DNA of 64,000 nucleotides from Hydrangea macrophylla (taxonomy: Eukaryota; Streptophyta; Magnoliopsida; Cornales; Hydrangeaceae). Positions 22,386 through 34,003 of the stretch are shown one piece after another (position 1 is the first letter of the stretch; every line of letters begins with the position of its first letter). Made by a program: the position numbers and the translations under genes. Below the pieces are notes generated by a model that saw only the letters and a list, made by a program, of their open reading frames with translations, was not told the DNA's origin and searched no databases. The stretch is from contig CM066994.1 in the NCBI GenBank assembly GCA_033977485.1, positions 24,706,681-24,770,680 on the forward strand, in the 5' to 3' direction.

Positions 22386-23428
22386 CTGGTATGCTCTCCC
22401 TTGATGTTGCTCTGTCCTTTGTCCCCCATCGTTAGATTATCTAGGCTTCAACCCACTAGAAACCATTGAACTAGTTCCTTGCTAAGAATGCTTCCTCGGG
22501 CAATTTCTAGATTGTTGTCCAACCATCCCACAGTCATAACATTTGCCCCTCGTATCTGGTGCCAAGCTAGCATTATTCATTCCTTGAGATTTGTTCTAGA
22601 AGTTCGTCATAAAACATCGATCGATATGTGGTATATTGCAAAGTGAACACAACGGTATATTACCTGGCGTCCTCCTGAAATCACTGAAACTAGAACCAGA
22701 GCCTTTTTGAAACGGCCTCTTGAAAGATCCTCCTTGGTTCCTATCACCACCTTCATCCCACTCTCGGTCACAAGCCCCGTTTGTTGCACTGCTGCCACAG
22801 TCGAGTGCTCGTAGGTCTCCACCCTCAAATAAATATTTTTCCTTAAACCTCCTTCAAATGTCCTTGCTCTATCATCCTCGGCCAACACAGACCCCTTTCC
22901 AAATCTCAGCAAAGCATTATACTTTGAGGTGTATTCTATCACAATCATCTTCCCTTGTCAAAGATTATCGAACTCTCTCTTCTTCGCATTAAGAGCAGCC
23001 CTTGGAAAGAATCATCGATTAAACTCTACTTTGAAATCCTCCCAAGTTATCAGTGCTCCCTGATCTAGGACGTTCACCTACCAATTCTGGGCCTCACCTC
23101 TAAGTATATCACTAGCGTTCTCAATCTTTTCCCTATCGGTCATCGGGATAGATCAAGATATTCTTTCCATATCCATAATCCAGTGTTCTGCTAGCGTCGT
23201 GTCTGATGTCCCATGGAACTCTTTCGGTTTTTTCCTAGCAAATTATTCAGATATTAATCTCATTCCCCGATTCTCAGGCACTGGTACCACGACTATCGGT
23301 GCTGGCTCAAATGGAGGTGTGAGAGGCAATCGCTCTGCTATATTCCATATCATATCTCCCATGTTTCCAATCATTTTGGTCATTTCATTCATACATCGGG
23401 TATGCGGCGATAAGTCACCGTCAGTCAT
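22386..23428 (-). pseudogene. C1 Gag, decayed
   Basis: Starts at the ATG at 23428 (MTDGDLSPHTRCMNEMTKM), with a PAPIVVVPVPENRG linker. The capsid core is in pieces (KEFHGTSDTTLAEHW at about 23200, then 22607-22948 with EYTSKYNALLRFG and FEGGLRKNIYLRVET). Stops occur from residue 61 on. A zinc knuckle at about 22519-22560 reads C-YD-C-GMVG-Q-QSRN-C, so the zinc-binding His has become Gln. Identified by position between primer site and protease and by the capsid motifs. Confidence 0.68.
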
Positions 23429-23614
23429 GCTTATAATCCTGTATATCTCGATGCATAAATAGTATGCATGCACAATAATATTTATAACATATATGTACAA
23501 CAACATACATATGCATCAAACATCTCTACCATGTATGGATGCACTCTATAACACATGTCAATTCATTCAACACTCTATTCGTCGTCGAACGTTCCCAAAG
23601 TTTTGTTTCCTATA

Positions 23615-23626
23615 GCTTTGATACCA
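23615..23626 (-). other. Primer binding site of C1 (initiator tRNA-Met)
   Basis: Minus strand TGGTATCAAAGC, one mismatch from the canonical TGGTATCAGAGC complementary to the 3' end of initiator tRNA-Met. It lies 5 nt from the inferred LTR end at 23632. Confidence 0.75.
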
Positions 23627-23631
23627 ATAAA

Positions 23632-25830
23632 TTTCATGACCCATCCCGCTAACGTGCGGAAATAGGACATGTGGCATGCCATCAAGACTTAACCAGCTCA
23701 TTAAAGTGTGACTAACAACGGAAACATAAGTCAAATCCTTATAAAATCATGGTTATAAAAAGTTTTGCCCATTCGAGGAACAATTCAGTTTTGAAAACAG
23801 AGGTCCAGTCGACTGATCGAGGGCCCAGTCGACTGGGTACCTAAAGCAGAAAGGTTTTCAAACAATAACAGCCCATCTAATTGATTGTATTGGTGACTCG
23901 GTCGACTGGTGCCTTAAATAATCAGTTGACTGAAGTTGTCCGGTCGACTGGCACTCTATTCAAGCAGAAAGTTATGTTCTGGGATCCCATCCAGTCAACT
24001 ATTTTATCAACCCAGTCGACTGATTCCCAAACATAACAAAGCAGTGGCTAAAAAGGTACAGTGGTGCAGTCGACTGAAAAGCTATCCAATCGACTGATGT
24101 TGCCACTACTCACTTTCAATGTTTAAAATAACACATGATCTAGTCGACTGATCTAGGGTCCAATTAATTGATCCTCTGCTAGGCAGCCCTATTTTGTGCT
24201 ATCACAACCCATGCTTCTCCAAACCAAAAACAACCACAACCAAAACTGAATTGCAACATTTTAAAACATAACTACAGGTGTTCGAATACAAAGATACGAT
24301 ACCACCAACTAACTCTCAAGGTTCTATTAAAACATATTTTACACTAACTCCCTAGGTTCTACTACAACATATTTTACAAATTCCAAAACCTTACACAAGT
24401 TTGGGAGAAAAGAACAAAAGTTATAAACAAGTGACCCTATCGTCTCATCGGCCTCACTCCTCACACTTCTTCTTGTCTTTCTTCTTACCTGTAATGGAGT
24501 AAATCTCCATTGCTCAGCTATATGCTGAGTGCACAAGTTCTAACATATGCAATATATGACAAATTATGCCTTAATCTCACAATTCATAACAAATAGTCTC
24601 TAGGGAGAAAGATACGCATTCATCCGGTACCGGCAGGTCCAAGTCTTAAACAACGATGCCAATGGCAAATCCAAGTCTATCAACCATTGCATCCCCAAGT
24701 TCCATGGCAAGTCCAAGTCTATCAGCCACGCACAGTAGCCATCGCTACTAAATTCTCAAACATCGAGAAGCTTATTCTGGCATGAAATTGCATAAATCTC
24801 CCCTTTGACCCATATTGACAACTTAACATGCTTGCGTAAAAGTGGACATGCTTTTCACATTATATCGCGTGCATAATTAATGGGCCTAAGATTAACACAT
24901 GGATTTTGCTCGGATTTCAATTTCGTCGTCAAAATCTAAAACATGTATATTCCTATATTTCATAGGTTAGGACTTCAAAACTCTTGCGATTCTCTTTAAA
25001 CTTTGAAGGATCGACTAAAGGGCCAATTAAACGTCAGATCTCGAATCTCAGGCGATTCCTACAAGTTTTGCAGGGTTTTTCCAAAAAGTCTGGAAATTAG
25101 ATTATTTACAAAAGTGAGCCAAACATGGCCTAATGACTATCAAAACATAGGTCTTACCTCCACGAGTTCAAATCTCAAATTTGGAGAAAATCTGACGGAC
25201 GAAAGGTCGCCGATCGTCGTCGCAAAGCCCGTGGCAACAAATCTCCATTTCTCTCTCCTCTCTCAAGATATTATATGAGTTTTGCCAATAATGCAAACTC
25301 ACCCTTAACTATTTATAGGTGAACTTCTCAAAAATCGCTCTTACTACCACACGAGTTCTCAAAACTTCTAGTTAACTTTTGAAACTTCGCGTACGTCCGT
25401 TTTATATCTTTAGGAGTGAAAATTTTAAATGACAAAAGTTTTCGACTAAGTCTCGTTTGGGTCCAAAATCGTTTCCGAAAGCTAAATTCTGTGAAATCTC
25501 TACACAACCTACCTTTTATATTACGTGTCACTCACGTTCTCACCATAATTCTCAAAATGCTATACAATAATATCAAAATTATGAGAATTTACTCTACACA
25601 GGTAAATTTACTATATATCAACAATACCAAAAAGTCAAATAAAATTTAAATCCCATCAATATCATTTAAACGTGCCAAAACAAAATGAACTACCATGTTC
25701 CCGTGTCCTCACTGACACCTTACCGTTGACTCACAGTCAACCATATCACCATTATCAACTGACATTGATAAACTCACAAATGCTCAAGTTATGCATTTAA
25801 AAGCCATGAAATTTTGGAACGGGTGTGACA
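23632..25830 (-). mobile_element. LTR of element C, shared by C1 and C2
   Basis: Full LTR of about 2.2 kb: starts TGTCACACCC at 25830 and ends near GGTCATGAAA at 23632 (end mutated, so plus or minus a few bases). On its right is the polypurine tract of C2, on its left the primer site of C1, so it serves as the 3' LTR of one copy and the 5' LTR of the next. Contents: TATA box CTATAAATAG (25309-25318), TCAGC...GCTGA hairpin (24511-24534), CAGTCGACTG palindromes (23806, 23826, 24013, 24067 and decayed ones), and a 36-bp tandem duplication around 24308-24378. Confidence 0.8.
25309..25318 (-). promoter_or_regulatory. TATA box in LTR C
   Basis: CTATAAATAG on the minus strand, conserved in the truncated LTR at 18346-18355. 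Good match to the plant TATA consensus, about 0.5 kb into the LTR. Confidence 0.55.
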
Positions 25831-25852
25831 ACTCTCCCCTCCAAAAAGGAAG
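25831..25852 (-). other. Polypurine tract of C2
   Basis: Minus strand ends GGAGGGGAGAGT immediately before the LTR start TGTCACACCC at 25830: the plus-strand primer site of the truncated upstream copy. Confidence 0.75.
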
Positions 25853-26270
25853 TTTGTCCCTAAACTTATACCTCATTGGTTAAAAAGGTACGGATATTCA
25901 TTCCTCATGTCTTCCTCATTTTCCCATGTAGCTTCTTGCACCGTATGGCTGTGCCATAATACTTTTAGCATTGGAATTATCTTAGTTCTCAAAACTTGCT
26001 CTTTTCGATCTAAAATCTCTATCGATTGTTCCACATAAGTCAAGTATTCCTGAATTTGTAACGGCTCAGGTATAATGATCTTACTCGTATTTGTCATACA
26101 ACGTCCCAACATAGATACATGAAATAGATTATGTATATGCTCCAATTCTGATGAAAGAGCTAATTGATAAGCCACCGGTCCTACTCTCTCTAGGATTTCA
26201 ACTGGTCCTACGAATCTCAAATTAAGCTTTCCCCTCTTTTCGAATCATACAATGCCCTTTGAAGGCGATA
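25853..26270 (-). pseudogene. C2 integrase C-terminus and chromodomain
   Basis: The open piece 25873-26220 holds the post-core module (RFVGPVEILERVGPVAYQLA), the FHVSML motif, and an intact-looking chromodomain (MLKVLWHSHTVQEATWENEE then DMRNEYPYLF). The conserved aromatic residues (W in VLW, W in ATW, Y near the end) are present. This is the best evidence that element C is a chromovirus of Tekay/Del type. The domain would bind methylated histone H3 during target choice. Stops upstream make the whole copy inactive. Confidence 0.78.
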
Positions 26271-27060
26271 CTTATAAGTAGACAAACTCTCCCACTTCAA
26301 ATACCATAACTCGTCGCTTAGAGTCCGCATAGCTCTTATAACGGCTCTTAGCTACCTTAAGTAGCTCTTGAATTAACTTCACCTTCTCAGTAGTCACCTG
26401 TATTAGCTCAGGTCCTAAAAACTTTCTTTCTTCAATCTCGGTCCAACAAACCGGTGATCGACATTTATGGCCATACAAAGCTTCGTACGTTGCCATTCCG
26501 ATACTTGACTGAAAACCATTGTTGTAAGCAAATTCAATTAATGACAAGTGTTTCTCCCAATCACTCCCGAAATCTAGGACACAAAGTCTTAACATATCTT
26601 CTAATGTGTAAATCATATACTCTGACTATCCATCGGTCTGAGGATGAAATGCGGTACTAAAACTCAACTTGGTACCCATAGCCTTTTGCAAACTTCTTCA
26701 GAACCTCGATATAAAACTACTATCACGATCTGATATAATCACTACCGGAACCCCGTGTAGTCTTACAATCTCCTTCACATACAACTTAGCTAACTTCGAA
26801 GGTTTAGTCGTCTTGATTGGTAGAAAATACGCTGACTTTGTTAATCGGTCAACTATTACCCAAATCTTGTCATTCTTGTTAGATGATCGTGAAAATCCAA
26901 AAGCAAAATTCATCATGATCTCATCCCACTTTCACTCTGACATTAGTAACAATTGTAGAAACCCTGCAGGTACTTGTCTCTCTGCTTTCACTTGCTGACA
27001 TGCTGAACACTCAGAAACATACTTAGCAATTTCATGCTTGATACCTTTCCACCAAAAGTT
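26271..27060 (-). pseudogene. C2 integrase core and zinc domain, decayed
   Basis: Pieces at 26272-26616 ([20 protein letters not shown], then IEFAYNNGFQSSIGMATYEA and LYGHKCRSPVCW, the region after the catalytic Glu) and 26698-26916 ([29 protein letters not shown] with the second catalytic Asp). The zinc domain at about 26980-27100 is in broken frames. Closely matches C1 19540-20190, so both copies descend from one family. Confidence 0.72.
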
Positions 27061-27667
27061 CTCACAAATTCTGGTTTATCTTGTTACTTCCCGAATGCAC
27101 TGAAGATCTAGTACTATGCACTTCTTCCAAAATTCTCTCTTTCAAGCCTTTCACATTCGGTACACATAATCGATTTTCAAGTTTCAATGTTCCTTGTTCC
27201 AATACAAAATCAGGTCACTTTTCCAAAGGTATCTCATCTCTCATTTTGCACAGGCAAACATCGTTAAACTGTTCCTTCTTAATCTCATCAATAATATTAG
27301 GGTGTGCTATAATTGCCATCATTAGGCCACCATTTGTCTCTGGAATTACATCCAACTCTAAACGTTCCATTTCCTCGACCAATTCCTTTTGACTAGTTAG
27401 CTCGTCGGCTAAGTTCCTTAGCGTCTTTCAGCTTAACGCATTGGCTACTGTGTTATCCTTCCTCGGATGATACTCTATTAAAAGATCATAATCCTTCATT
27501 AATTCTAACCTCTTTCTCTGTCTCATGTTCAGGTCTTGTTGTGTGAATAGGTATTTCAAACTCTTGTAGTCTGTGAAGATTTCACATTTTTCCCCATATA
27601 GGTAATGTCTCCAAATCTTCAAGGCATGAATTATCGCAGCCAATTCGAGATCGTGAGTCGAGTAATT
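27061..27667 (-). pseudogene. C2 RNase H, truncated at the junction with element F
   Basis: Contains [20 protein letters not shown] and [18 protein letters not shown] (27428-27643), with a decayed tail toward integrase. Homology to C1 (ending at the point equivalent to about 20705) stops abruptly at 27667. The upstream part of C2 (RT, protease, gag, 5' LTR) is missing. Beyond it starts the C-terminus of the F integrase. Confidence 0.75.
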
Positions 27668-28068
27668 TCCTATAATGTTGAATGGTACTATTTAAGATAT
27701 TGACCGTTAATCGATCTAACATAACTTTCACCATCAATATCCATCAAGTGATAAGCACCACCCTGAATGAATTTTTCAACAAGAAAAGGACCTTCCCAAT
27801 TCACAGACCATTTGTCTCATCGGGTATTTTAGTCCCCGATGAACAAAACAACCTTCCAAACTAAACAACCAATATAGAATGATTTAGCCTTAACCCTTTT
27901 GTTGTATGCCCTGGTAGCCCGATTCTTTTGGACTATTAAGCAATCCAAAGCATTTAATCGGACTTCATCTAACTCTTCCAACTCTACAATCATAGCCTCA
28001 TTATATCCAGCAGGCTCTAAGTTATTCTGAAAGACTCTTCTGGCAGATCGGACTGTCACCTTTGTAGG
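27668..28068 (-). pseudogene. Element F integrase C-terminus
   Basis: Tat-type integrase tail. The open piece 27829-28068 reads PTKVTVRSARRVFQN, then YNEAMIVELEELDEVR and RAYNKRVKAKSF. It continues with broken codons for WEGPFLVEKFIQGGAYHLMD and SINGQYLK near 27690-27800, the usual end of a Tat polyprotein. It has no chromodomain, as expected for Tat. The upstream part of the same protein resumes at 29697, beyond an inserted solo LTR; the target duplication GTAGG is at 28064-28068. Confidence 0.75.
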
Positions 28069-29696
28069 TGACAAGCAGGGGTATTTGTAAAATACAACCG
28101 CACTAAAAGAAGAAAATGTACTAAATTATTTCACAATTCCTTCATTTATCTGCAATTTGAATTACAATGCTAGTTTGTACACAATTTGATTAAACTATGA
28201 TAAGTTGTTTGTTTTAGCTGTAGTTTGTGCAAATTACTGTTGTTGTGTGAAGAATTGGATGAGAAAGATAAAAGGAAGTGCTGAATTTTAATGAAGAAAA
28301 GTACAGGATGAAAAGTGAACCTCGATCGATTAAAGACCATTCGATCGATCCAAGGTTCGATCGATCGATCGATAGAAGCTCAAGCGCTCGAATATCCCAG
28401 AGTTAGATCGATCGAGAATGTTCGATCGATCGAACATAACTTTTATCAGATTTTACGCTCACGCAGCAGAAACGGGATTTTAACCCTAGCATTAGGTTTT
28501 TAGTATAAATATTCGTATTGTATACGTCCATAAGGACGCCCACTTGACTTTTATCAGTTTTTATAGAGAGAGAGAAGAGTTTTCTTTTTGTTCTTGTAGT
28601 TTTTCCATTGATTCTTGGTAGTGTAGCTTGGATTCTCTTGGTTTAATCAAAGTTTATCATTCCAGGTTACTTCTTTATTGTTTACATATATTCTGCATGT
28701 AATTTATAGTAGTATAATCTGTTAAATACATAGTTTTGCATGCTAGACAAGTTAACACCATTAGTTTTCTTAGTTTTCATGACTAAAACACAAACAAACA
28801 AGACTTTAATGAACTTTTACATTAAAAACGCATCTATGACACTCCAGACTATGTCTGAGTAGTCTCCAGGTTGGGAGATCACGATGAAACCGTGATCTCA
28901 AGCCTCTGCCATGCAGCAGAATAATTCTTGTGTTCGATCGATTGAGAAAGCTCGATCGATCGGAATAGAGATACAGTCAATCGATCGAAGTCAGTTCGAT
29001 CGATCGAGGGATGAAGAAGTCCGATCGATCGAACTCTCTGATTCTTGAGGACATTCTATGCAGTATTCCTAGACTTTTTGCTTTACTGATTTGTTATCAA
29101 ATTGTCCCCAAACGCTCAGTTTGTCAAAATAGTCTGTGAACTTTAAGCCTTGAGGCATTTTTCTTCAATATATTTTGCAAACCACCCTCAATGCTAACAC
29201 CATTATAGGTGCGAGTCTAAACTATTGTTTTAAACTGCTTTCATGTATTTCAAATTTAATTGTGATGACATAGTCTCGGTCATGAAAGGACTATAGATTC
29301 TTTATCCTAAGAGAAATACGGAATACTGTAGAGAGTGTACTCCATTGAGCTTCAACGTAACTGCATGGTAGATGGCTAGGTCGCGGTGGATTCGTGTGAT
29401 CCCAACATTCCTTTTTTATTAAGAAAAACATTTTAAATTATCGCTTTAAATTGTTAGTTAGTCGTTAGATTAATTTAGTTTAATTGTCTTGTCTTTAGTA
29501 GTTAATAAACCGTGGGACTTCGTGTTCTACATTTCTTAAAAACATTGATTTTTTATTTCCCTTTTTGAGATTAATCTAAGTTTTTAATTTAACACCTTCC
29601 CTGTGGGATCGACCTGGACTTAACCAGATTACTACTTGCACGATTACCTACACTTGGGTATAGCACATAAGCGCACACAAAAAAATTCTCGTGTCA
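28069..29696 (+). mobile_element. Solo LTR H (1.63 kb) with 5-bp target duplication
   Basis: Begins TGACAAGCAGG, ends CTCGTGTCA, and is flanked by GTAGG at 28064-28068 and 29697-29701. It splits the F integrase exactly between adjacent codons. Plus orientation is suggested by a TATA box (TATAAAT, 28504-28510) and the CCCTGTGGGATCGACC block at about 29600-29615, seen near the 3' end of many plant LTRs. Two clusters of TTCGATCGATCGAA-like palindromes lie at 28322-28437 and 28934-29032. No coding frame of note. Superfamily not determined. Confidence 0.85.
28504..28510 (+). promoter_or_regulatory. TATA box in solo LTR H
   Basis: TATAAAT about 65 bp downstream of the first palindrome cluster; sets the likely orientation of the LTR. 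Confidence 0.45.
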
Positions 29697-30664
29697 GTAG
29701 GTAACACCGGATCGTGACCATAAGTTAGCATGAATGGAGTAACCCTTGTGCTGGACCTCTTAGATGTCCGATATGCCCAAAGAGCCTCAAACAAGAAAGC
29801 ATCCCAACTCCTAGGGTTTTTTTTCACTATTTTTTCAATAATATTAATAAAAGTCTTGTTTGTGGCCTCATCTTGACCGTTTGCTTGTACTGCTGTGCAT
29901 AATAAGGGGTAGAATTTTAAATTTTAATTCCCCTGCTTTCAACAAAAGCCGATGTTTTAACCCCCTGTGGACACTATCCCTTGGTTAGCCGTGATGGATT
30001 CAGGAAGACCAAATCGGTGTATTATATGTTCATCAATGAACTTTATTATTGTCGCCTATGAGACCTATCTTACTAGTATTACCTCAACCCACTTGGTAAA
30101 GTAATCGGTCACTATAATAATAAAGAAGTGCTGACTAGAGGAAGGCAGATATACCTTACCTATCAGATCCATGGCCCATCCCCTGAATAGCCAAGGCTTA
30201 ATGATTGGTTGATGATGTTCTTTGGCCGGGATCCTTTGAATTAGTTCATGCTTCTGACAATCCTAACATCCTTTAGCATAGTCAATGCAATCATTGAGCA
30301 TAGTTTACCAGTATTAACAATACCTCCTAATTAGCCATTTCATTTTGATCCCTACTTGGTGAGCTCCATAAATACCTTCGTGAACCTTGGCCATAACTTG
30401 CATTGCCTCTCTCTTACCTAAGAATTTTAGGATAACATTGTCCCTGATTACTTTTTTGAACAATTCTCTATCAATCAACACAAATCGGACAGAAAATGTC
30501 CTTGTTCTTCTGTTAGCTCCCATTGATGGATGGGTTAGGAAGTTTACAATCTGGGTCCTCCAATCTTCGTCTTCTTCTAGAATAGAGTAAGTTTTAGAGA
30601 ACATCCCCCTTTGTCGTACTGATGACATGGCCCTGAGTTGAGCAGTGATCAACTTTCCTTCCAA
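29697..30664 (-). pseudogene. Element F integrase: zinc domain and catalytic core
   Basis: Zinc domain in the open piece 30314-30664 (MQVMAKVHEGIYGAHQVGIK, then KMKWLIRRYC). The core follows in broken frames: WAMDLIGKVYLPSSSQHFFI (first Asp, about 30130-30190), ITANQGIV where the second Asp appears replaced by Asn, and QANGQDEATNKTF with the Glu (about 29870-29905). It ends at 29702 with FMLTYGHDPVLP, which joins to 28063 once the solo LTR is ignored. Multiple stops. The GHQ/Y-type and QANGQxEATNK motifs are typical of the Tat/Athila group. Confidence 0.75.
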
Positions 30665-31062
30665 GTCAAAAGTTGGCTTGGCTCCTTACCCTACCTTGTC
30701 CATATGGTCAGCCCTGAAATTACATTCCCTTAGCATGTGGCTGATGTGTACGTCATCGAATTCGGCCATGAGCTGAATTACGATTGAATGGAAAGGACAT
30801 AATTCCCAACTTCTGGTTTTGAAATCCCCTATCTGACCAATTACTAAATTAGAATCTCCTTTAATGTGAATTGAGGATGCTTTCATTTTTAATAAAATTT
30901 CCAAACCGATTATGAGGGCTTTATATTCAGCTTGATTATTTGAACATTCAAAATAAAGTTTGAAAGACATTTTAGTTCTTCGATTCCGAGGGGATTTGAT
31001 TACAATTCCAACACCAGCCCCTTATGCATTCTTGGATACATCAAATATTAATGTCCAAGGCA
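30665..31062 (-). pseudogene. Element F second (archaeal-type) RNase H
   Basis: The open part 30686-30970 reads SNNQAEYKALIIGLEILL and IHIKGDSNLVIGQIGDF, the Glu and Asp motifs of the additional RNase H found in Tat elements between the ordinary RNase H and integrase. The first catalytic motif (LIFDVSKNA) is just upstream, followed by a stop at about 31020. The expected role is extra processing of RNA-DNA hybrids. It supports placing F in the Tat lineage rather than with the chromoviruses C, D and E. Confidence 0.8.
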
Positions 31063-31183
31063 TTAAGGCTATACAGGGGACCGACAAAGAAGTGACCGAT
31101 TCATTTACTAAGGCTCAATCGGTACACTTGGGTGATCTGCACAGAAATTGGCAATTGCCTGGCCTTTGACCAATTTCTGCGGT

Positions 31184-31670
31184 CTAAATTGGAATAAAAA
31201 TTCCATAAGAGCCAGTGATACCGATTTGACCACTCATGATAGGTCTAGACAACATGTATTTAATAACATATGTTTGACAAATAGTATAAGTCAACACAAG
31301 CAACATGTATATCCTTAATTTCTGAGAGGAAAAATATAAGGCTAAACAAAGTTTTGGGATTGGAGAGTATCTTTGCTTGATTGGTGTTAAAGCTCTACTT
31401 AAATAATACTCGTGCATTCTAGAGTTTTCTTGACTGAATGTATATCCTTAATTTCTGAGAGGAAAAATATAAGGCTAAACAAAGTTTTGGGATTGGAGAG
31501 TATCTTTGCTTGATTGGTGTTAAAGCTCTACTTAAATAATACATAGTTTGTTCTTTTCCTAGCTGATTATCTTGTATTAACATGCTCCCTATTGACTTCT
31601 TTGCCGCTGATATGTAAAGCTTTAAATTCTGACCTTTCCTTGGCATCATAAGTACTGGAGGAGTTGACAA
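31184..31670 (-). pseudogene. Element F first RNase H, with a 105-bp duplication
   Basis: The open piece 31419-31670 contains STPPVLMMPRKGQNLKLYIS (start of RNase H, where the catalytic Asp position reads ISAAKKS), SIGSMLIQDNQ and YYLSRALTPIKQRYSPIPKL. The segment 31438-31542 is repeated at 31305-31409 with a 28-bp spacer, so the YYLSRALTPIKQRY region occurs twice. The remaining RNase H sequence is decayed. Confidence 0.75.
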
Positions 31671-32877
31671 ATATTGCTTGATGTCTTCAAAAGCCTGTTG
31701 ATGTTGCTTCTCCCATCAGAATGGCTCACTGGCCTTAATCTTCAACAGTGAAGAGAAGACATGGGTCTTTCCAGCACAGTTAGAGATGAACCTCCTGAGG
31801 AAGTTTATCTGACCGAGTAGCCTCTATATTTCTTTCTTTGTTGTCGGGGATTGAGCAGCTTGGATCACTTTGGCTTTATTCTTATTAATCTCGATCCCTC
31901 TATGATGGACCAAGAATCCAACGAAATTCCCAGCAGACGCCCCGAATGTACACGTAAGGGGGTTCATCTTCAGCTTATGGGCCCTCACTCTCTAGAATGC
32001 TTTCTCAGGATCAACCAATTGTTTGAACTTGGCTGGGGATTTAATAACAACATCGTCAATATAGAATTCTATGAAATGGCCAATCATGTCATAGAAGATA
32101 GAGTTCATGGCCCTCTGATAAATAGCCCCTGCATTCTTTAACCCAAATGGCATGACCACCCACTCGAACGTACCGATTGCTCCTGGGCATCGGAAAGTCG
32201 TTTATATAGATTTGATTAAACCCTGAGTGCCCATCCATGATGGACAAGATTTGATGGCTGCCCATTGCATCATTAATTGATCGGCCATTGGCATAGGGTA
32301 TTCATCTTTTGGAGTAGCCAAGTTTAGATTTTCGAAGTCGATGCAAACTCTTAACTTGCCATTATATTTTACAACTAGAACAACGTTTGATAACCATTCC
32401 ACATAGCTTACAGTCCGAATAAAGCCTGCCTTCATAAGTCTCTTAATTTTCTCTTTAACCTTTAAAGTGACTTCTAGAGACATCCTCCTCGGTAGCTGCT
32501 TGAATGGTCTGTACCCATCCCGAATTGGTAATTGGTATTCCACTAATTCCCTAGATAATCCAAGCATCTCATCGTAATCCTAAGCAAAACAGTCTCTATA
32601 TTGCCTAAGAAGTCCAATTAGATTTGATTGGAAGTCGGGCTCCAGTGTTTAGCTAACAAACGTGGGCTTGTGTTCCATTTCATCTCCTACATTTACTTCT
32701 AAGAGTGGGTCTTGCACATCAGCTTTTAAGTCATCTAACTTGGCAGAAGCCGATTGTAGTTCATCCAATTGGATAGCATCCTCATGAGCAAATTCTTCCT
32801 CATAAACGCAATCGGCCAGATTTGCCGATGTTACTTCAGGGTTGAACTGTGCTCTCCTATCGGCTAGATAAGCATAC
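31671..32877 (-). pseudogene. Element F reverse transcriptase
   Basis: 32202-32567 is open with the pre-RT segment YQLPIRDGYRPFKQLPRRMS and the fingers motif KLRVCIDFENLNLATPKDEY. The catalytic box is visible as EFYIDDVVIKS with YIDD at 32052-32063. Downstream are FGASAGNFVGFLVHHRGIEI and GQINFLRRFISN. Stops and a shift near 32200 break it. The part toward protease (32568-32877) is decayed, with a Glu/Asp-rich segment. It ends at solo LTR G, whose target duplication CATAC is at 32873-32877. Confidence 0.78.
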
Positions 32878-34003
32878 TATTGGCCCAAAAGTAATCCTTA
32901 GAGGAGGGTGAATAAGATTACTAATAATTAATGGCAAATTAAAAACTAAGCAAGCATAATATCAAATTAAAATAGCACGTAAAGAGAGAAGGGAAAGAAA
33001 CACTTACAAACCAAGTTTTTCAAGTGATTTAGCATTCCGCAATCCGCGGCCTACGTCCACCACTCAAGAACACCTCTTGAGGATTCCACTAAACAATACT
33101 CTTTGGGTGAAGATCAACCCTCTCCTTACAAGTTCTTCTTGAACTCCTTTACACCTCCTATGAAGAAACCCTTCACTTGGAGCAAGGGTTATACCGACCC
33201 TCTTTACAACTTCAACGATAAAAGATTGTCTGATTACAACTAAAATAACACTCTCTCTTAAAGTAGATGGAAACAATAAACAGCTCTCTTTTAATGCTTT
33301 AAAGGAATTACAATGAATAACTAGAGCAAGTAGAATGAATCTCACACAACTGGGGCTTAAATCTTTTATTACAAATGATGAGTATTCAATTAATGTATTA
33401 AGTGTCCAACAACCAAATTTAATTGAGTAAAAATACTCTCACTTGAAAATCAAAATGTTTGAGGTAGTTGGGGGCATTTAATGCTAAAGCAAAACCCTAG
33501 AAAAAGAGCCGTTACTATTTTTGCATAGTAATCCAGTCGATTGGGCTTGCGGTCCAGTCGACTGCATTTCAAATTTAATGAAATGCGCCATTAAGACAGT
33601 CGACTGGATGAGGGGTCCGATCAACTGAAAGTGGTGAGGAAGAACCTCTATTTTCCTATAGAAACCAGCCGATTGGTTTTCATCTAACGGTAGACTGAAC
33701 CTTGAAGGGTCCAATTGACTGGGGAATATGTCAAGTCGACTATTTTTCTTGTGAAAAGTAGTTTTCTTGTTTTGCTTCTTTTACCAGAGTTTTAAGCCCT
33801 TGTTCTTTAAGAAATAATATAACTAACTTCATATAGAGCCCTATCAATACAAATGAAATGATCTTCCAATAAGCTTCCCTTTAAATATGCATCAAGTTTA
33901 TAAAGCTCTATTTGGACACAAAACTTAAGATAAATATAAGTACTCAACTTCATAGTTTGTTAATCATCAAAATTACTTAAGGTATAACCCTTGGGGCTAA
34001 CAC
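32878..34003 (-). mobile_element. Solo LTR G (1.13 kb) with 5-bp target duplication
   Basis: Minus strand TGTTAGCCCC (at 34003) to a degenerate GGGCCAATA (at 32878; final CA mutated to TA), flanked by CATAC at 32873-32877 and 34004-34008. It carries CAGTCGACTG palindromes at 33555 and 33597 plus four or more decayed ones (33530-33745). Small frames inside (33064-33345, 33484-33714) have no recognisable product. The family is not determined; the TGTTAG start is common in Copia LTRs. Confidence 0.8.

Noticed and set aside
28322..29032. Simple TCGA microsatellite
   Set aside because: The palindromes are separated by irregular non-repetitive sequence and fall in two discrete clusters, so slippage alone does not explain them.
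33064..33714. Short minus-strand frames in solo LTR G
   Set aside because: Inside an LTR bounded by target duplications; no recognisable product and poor codon structure.
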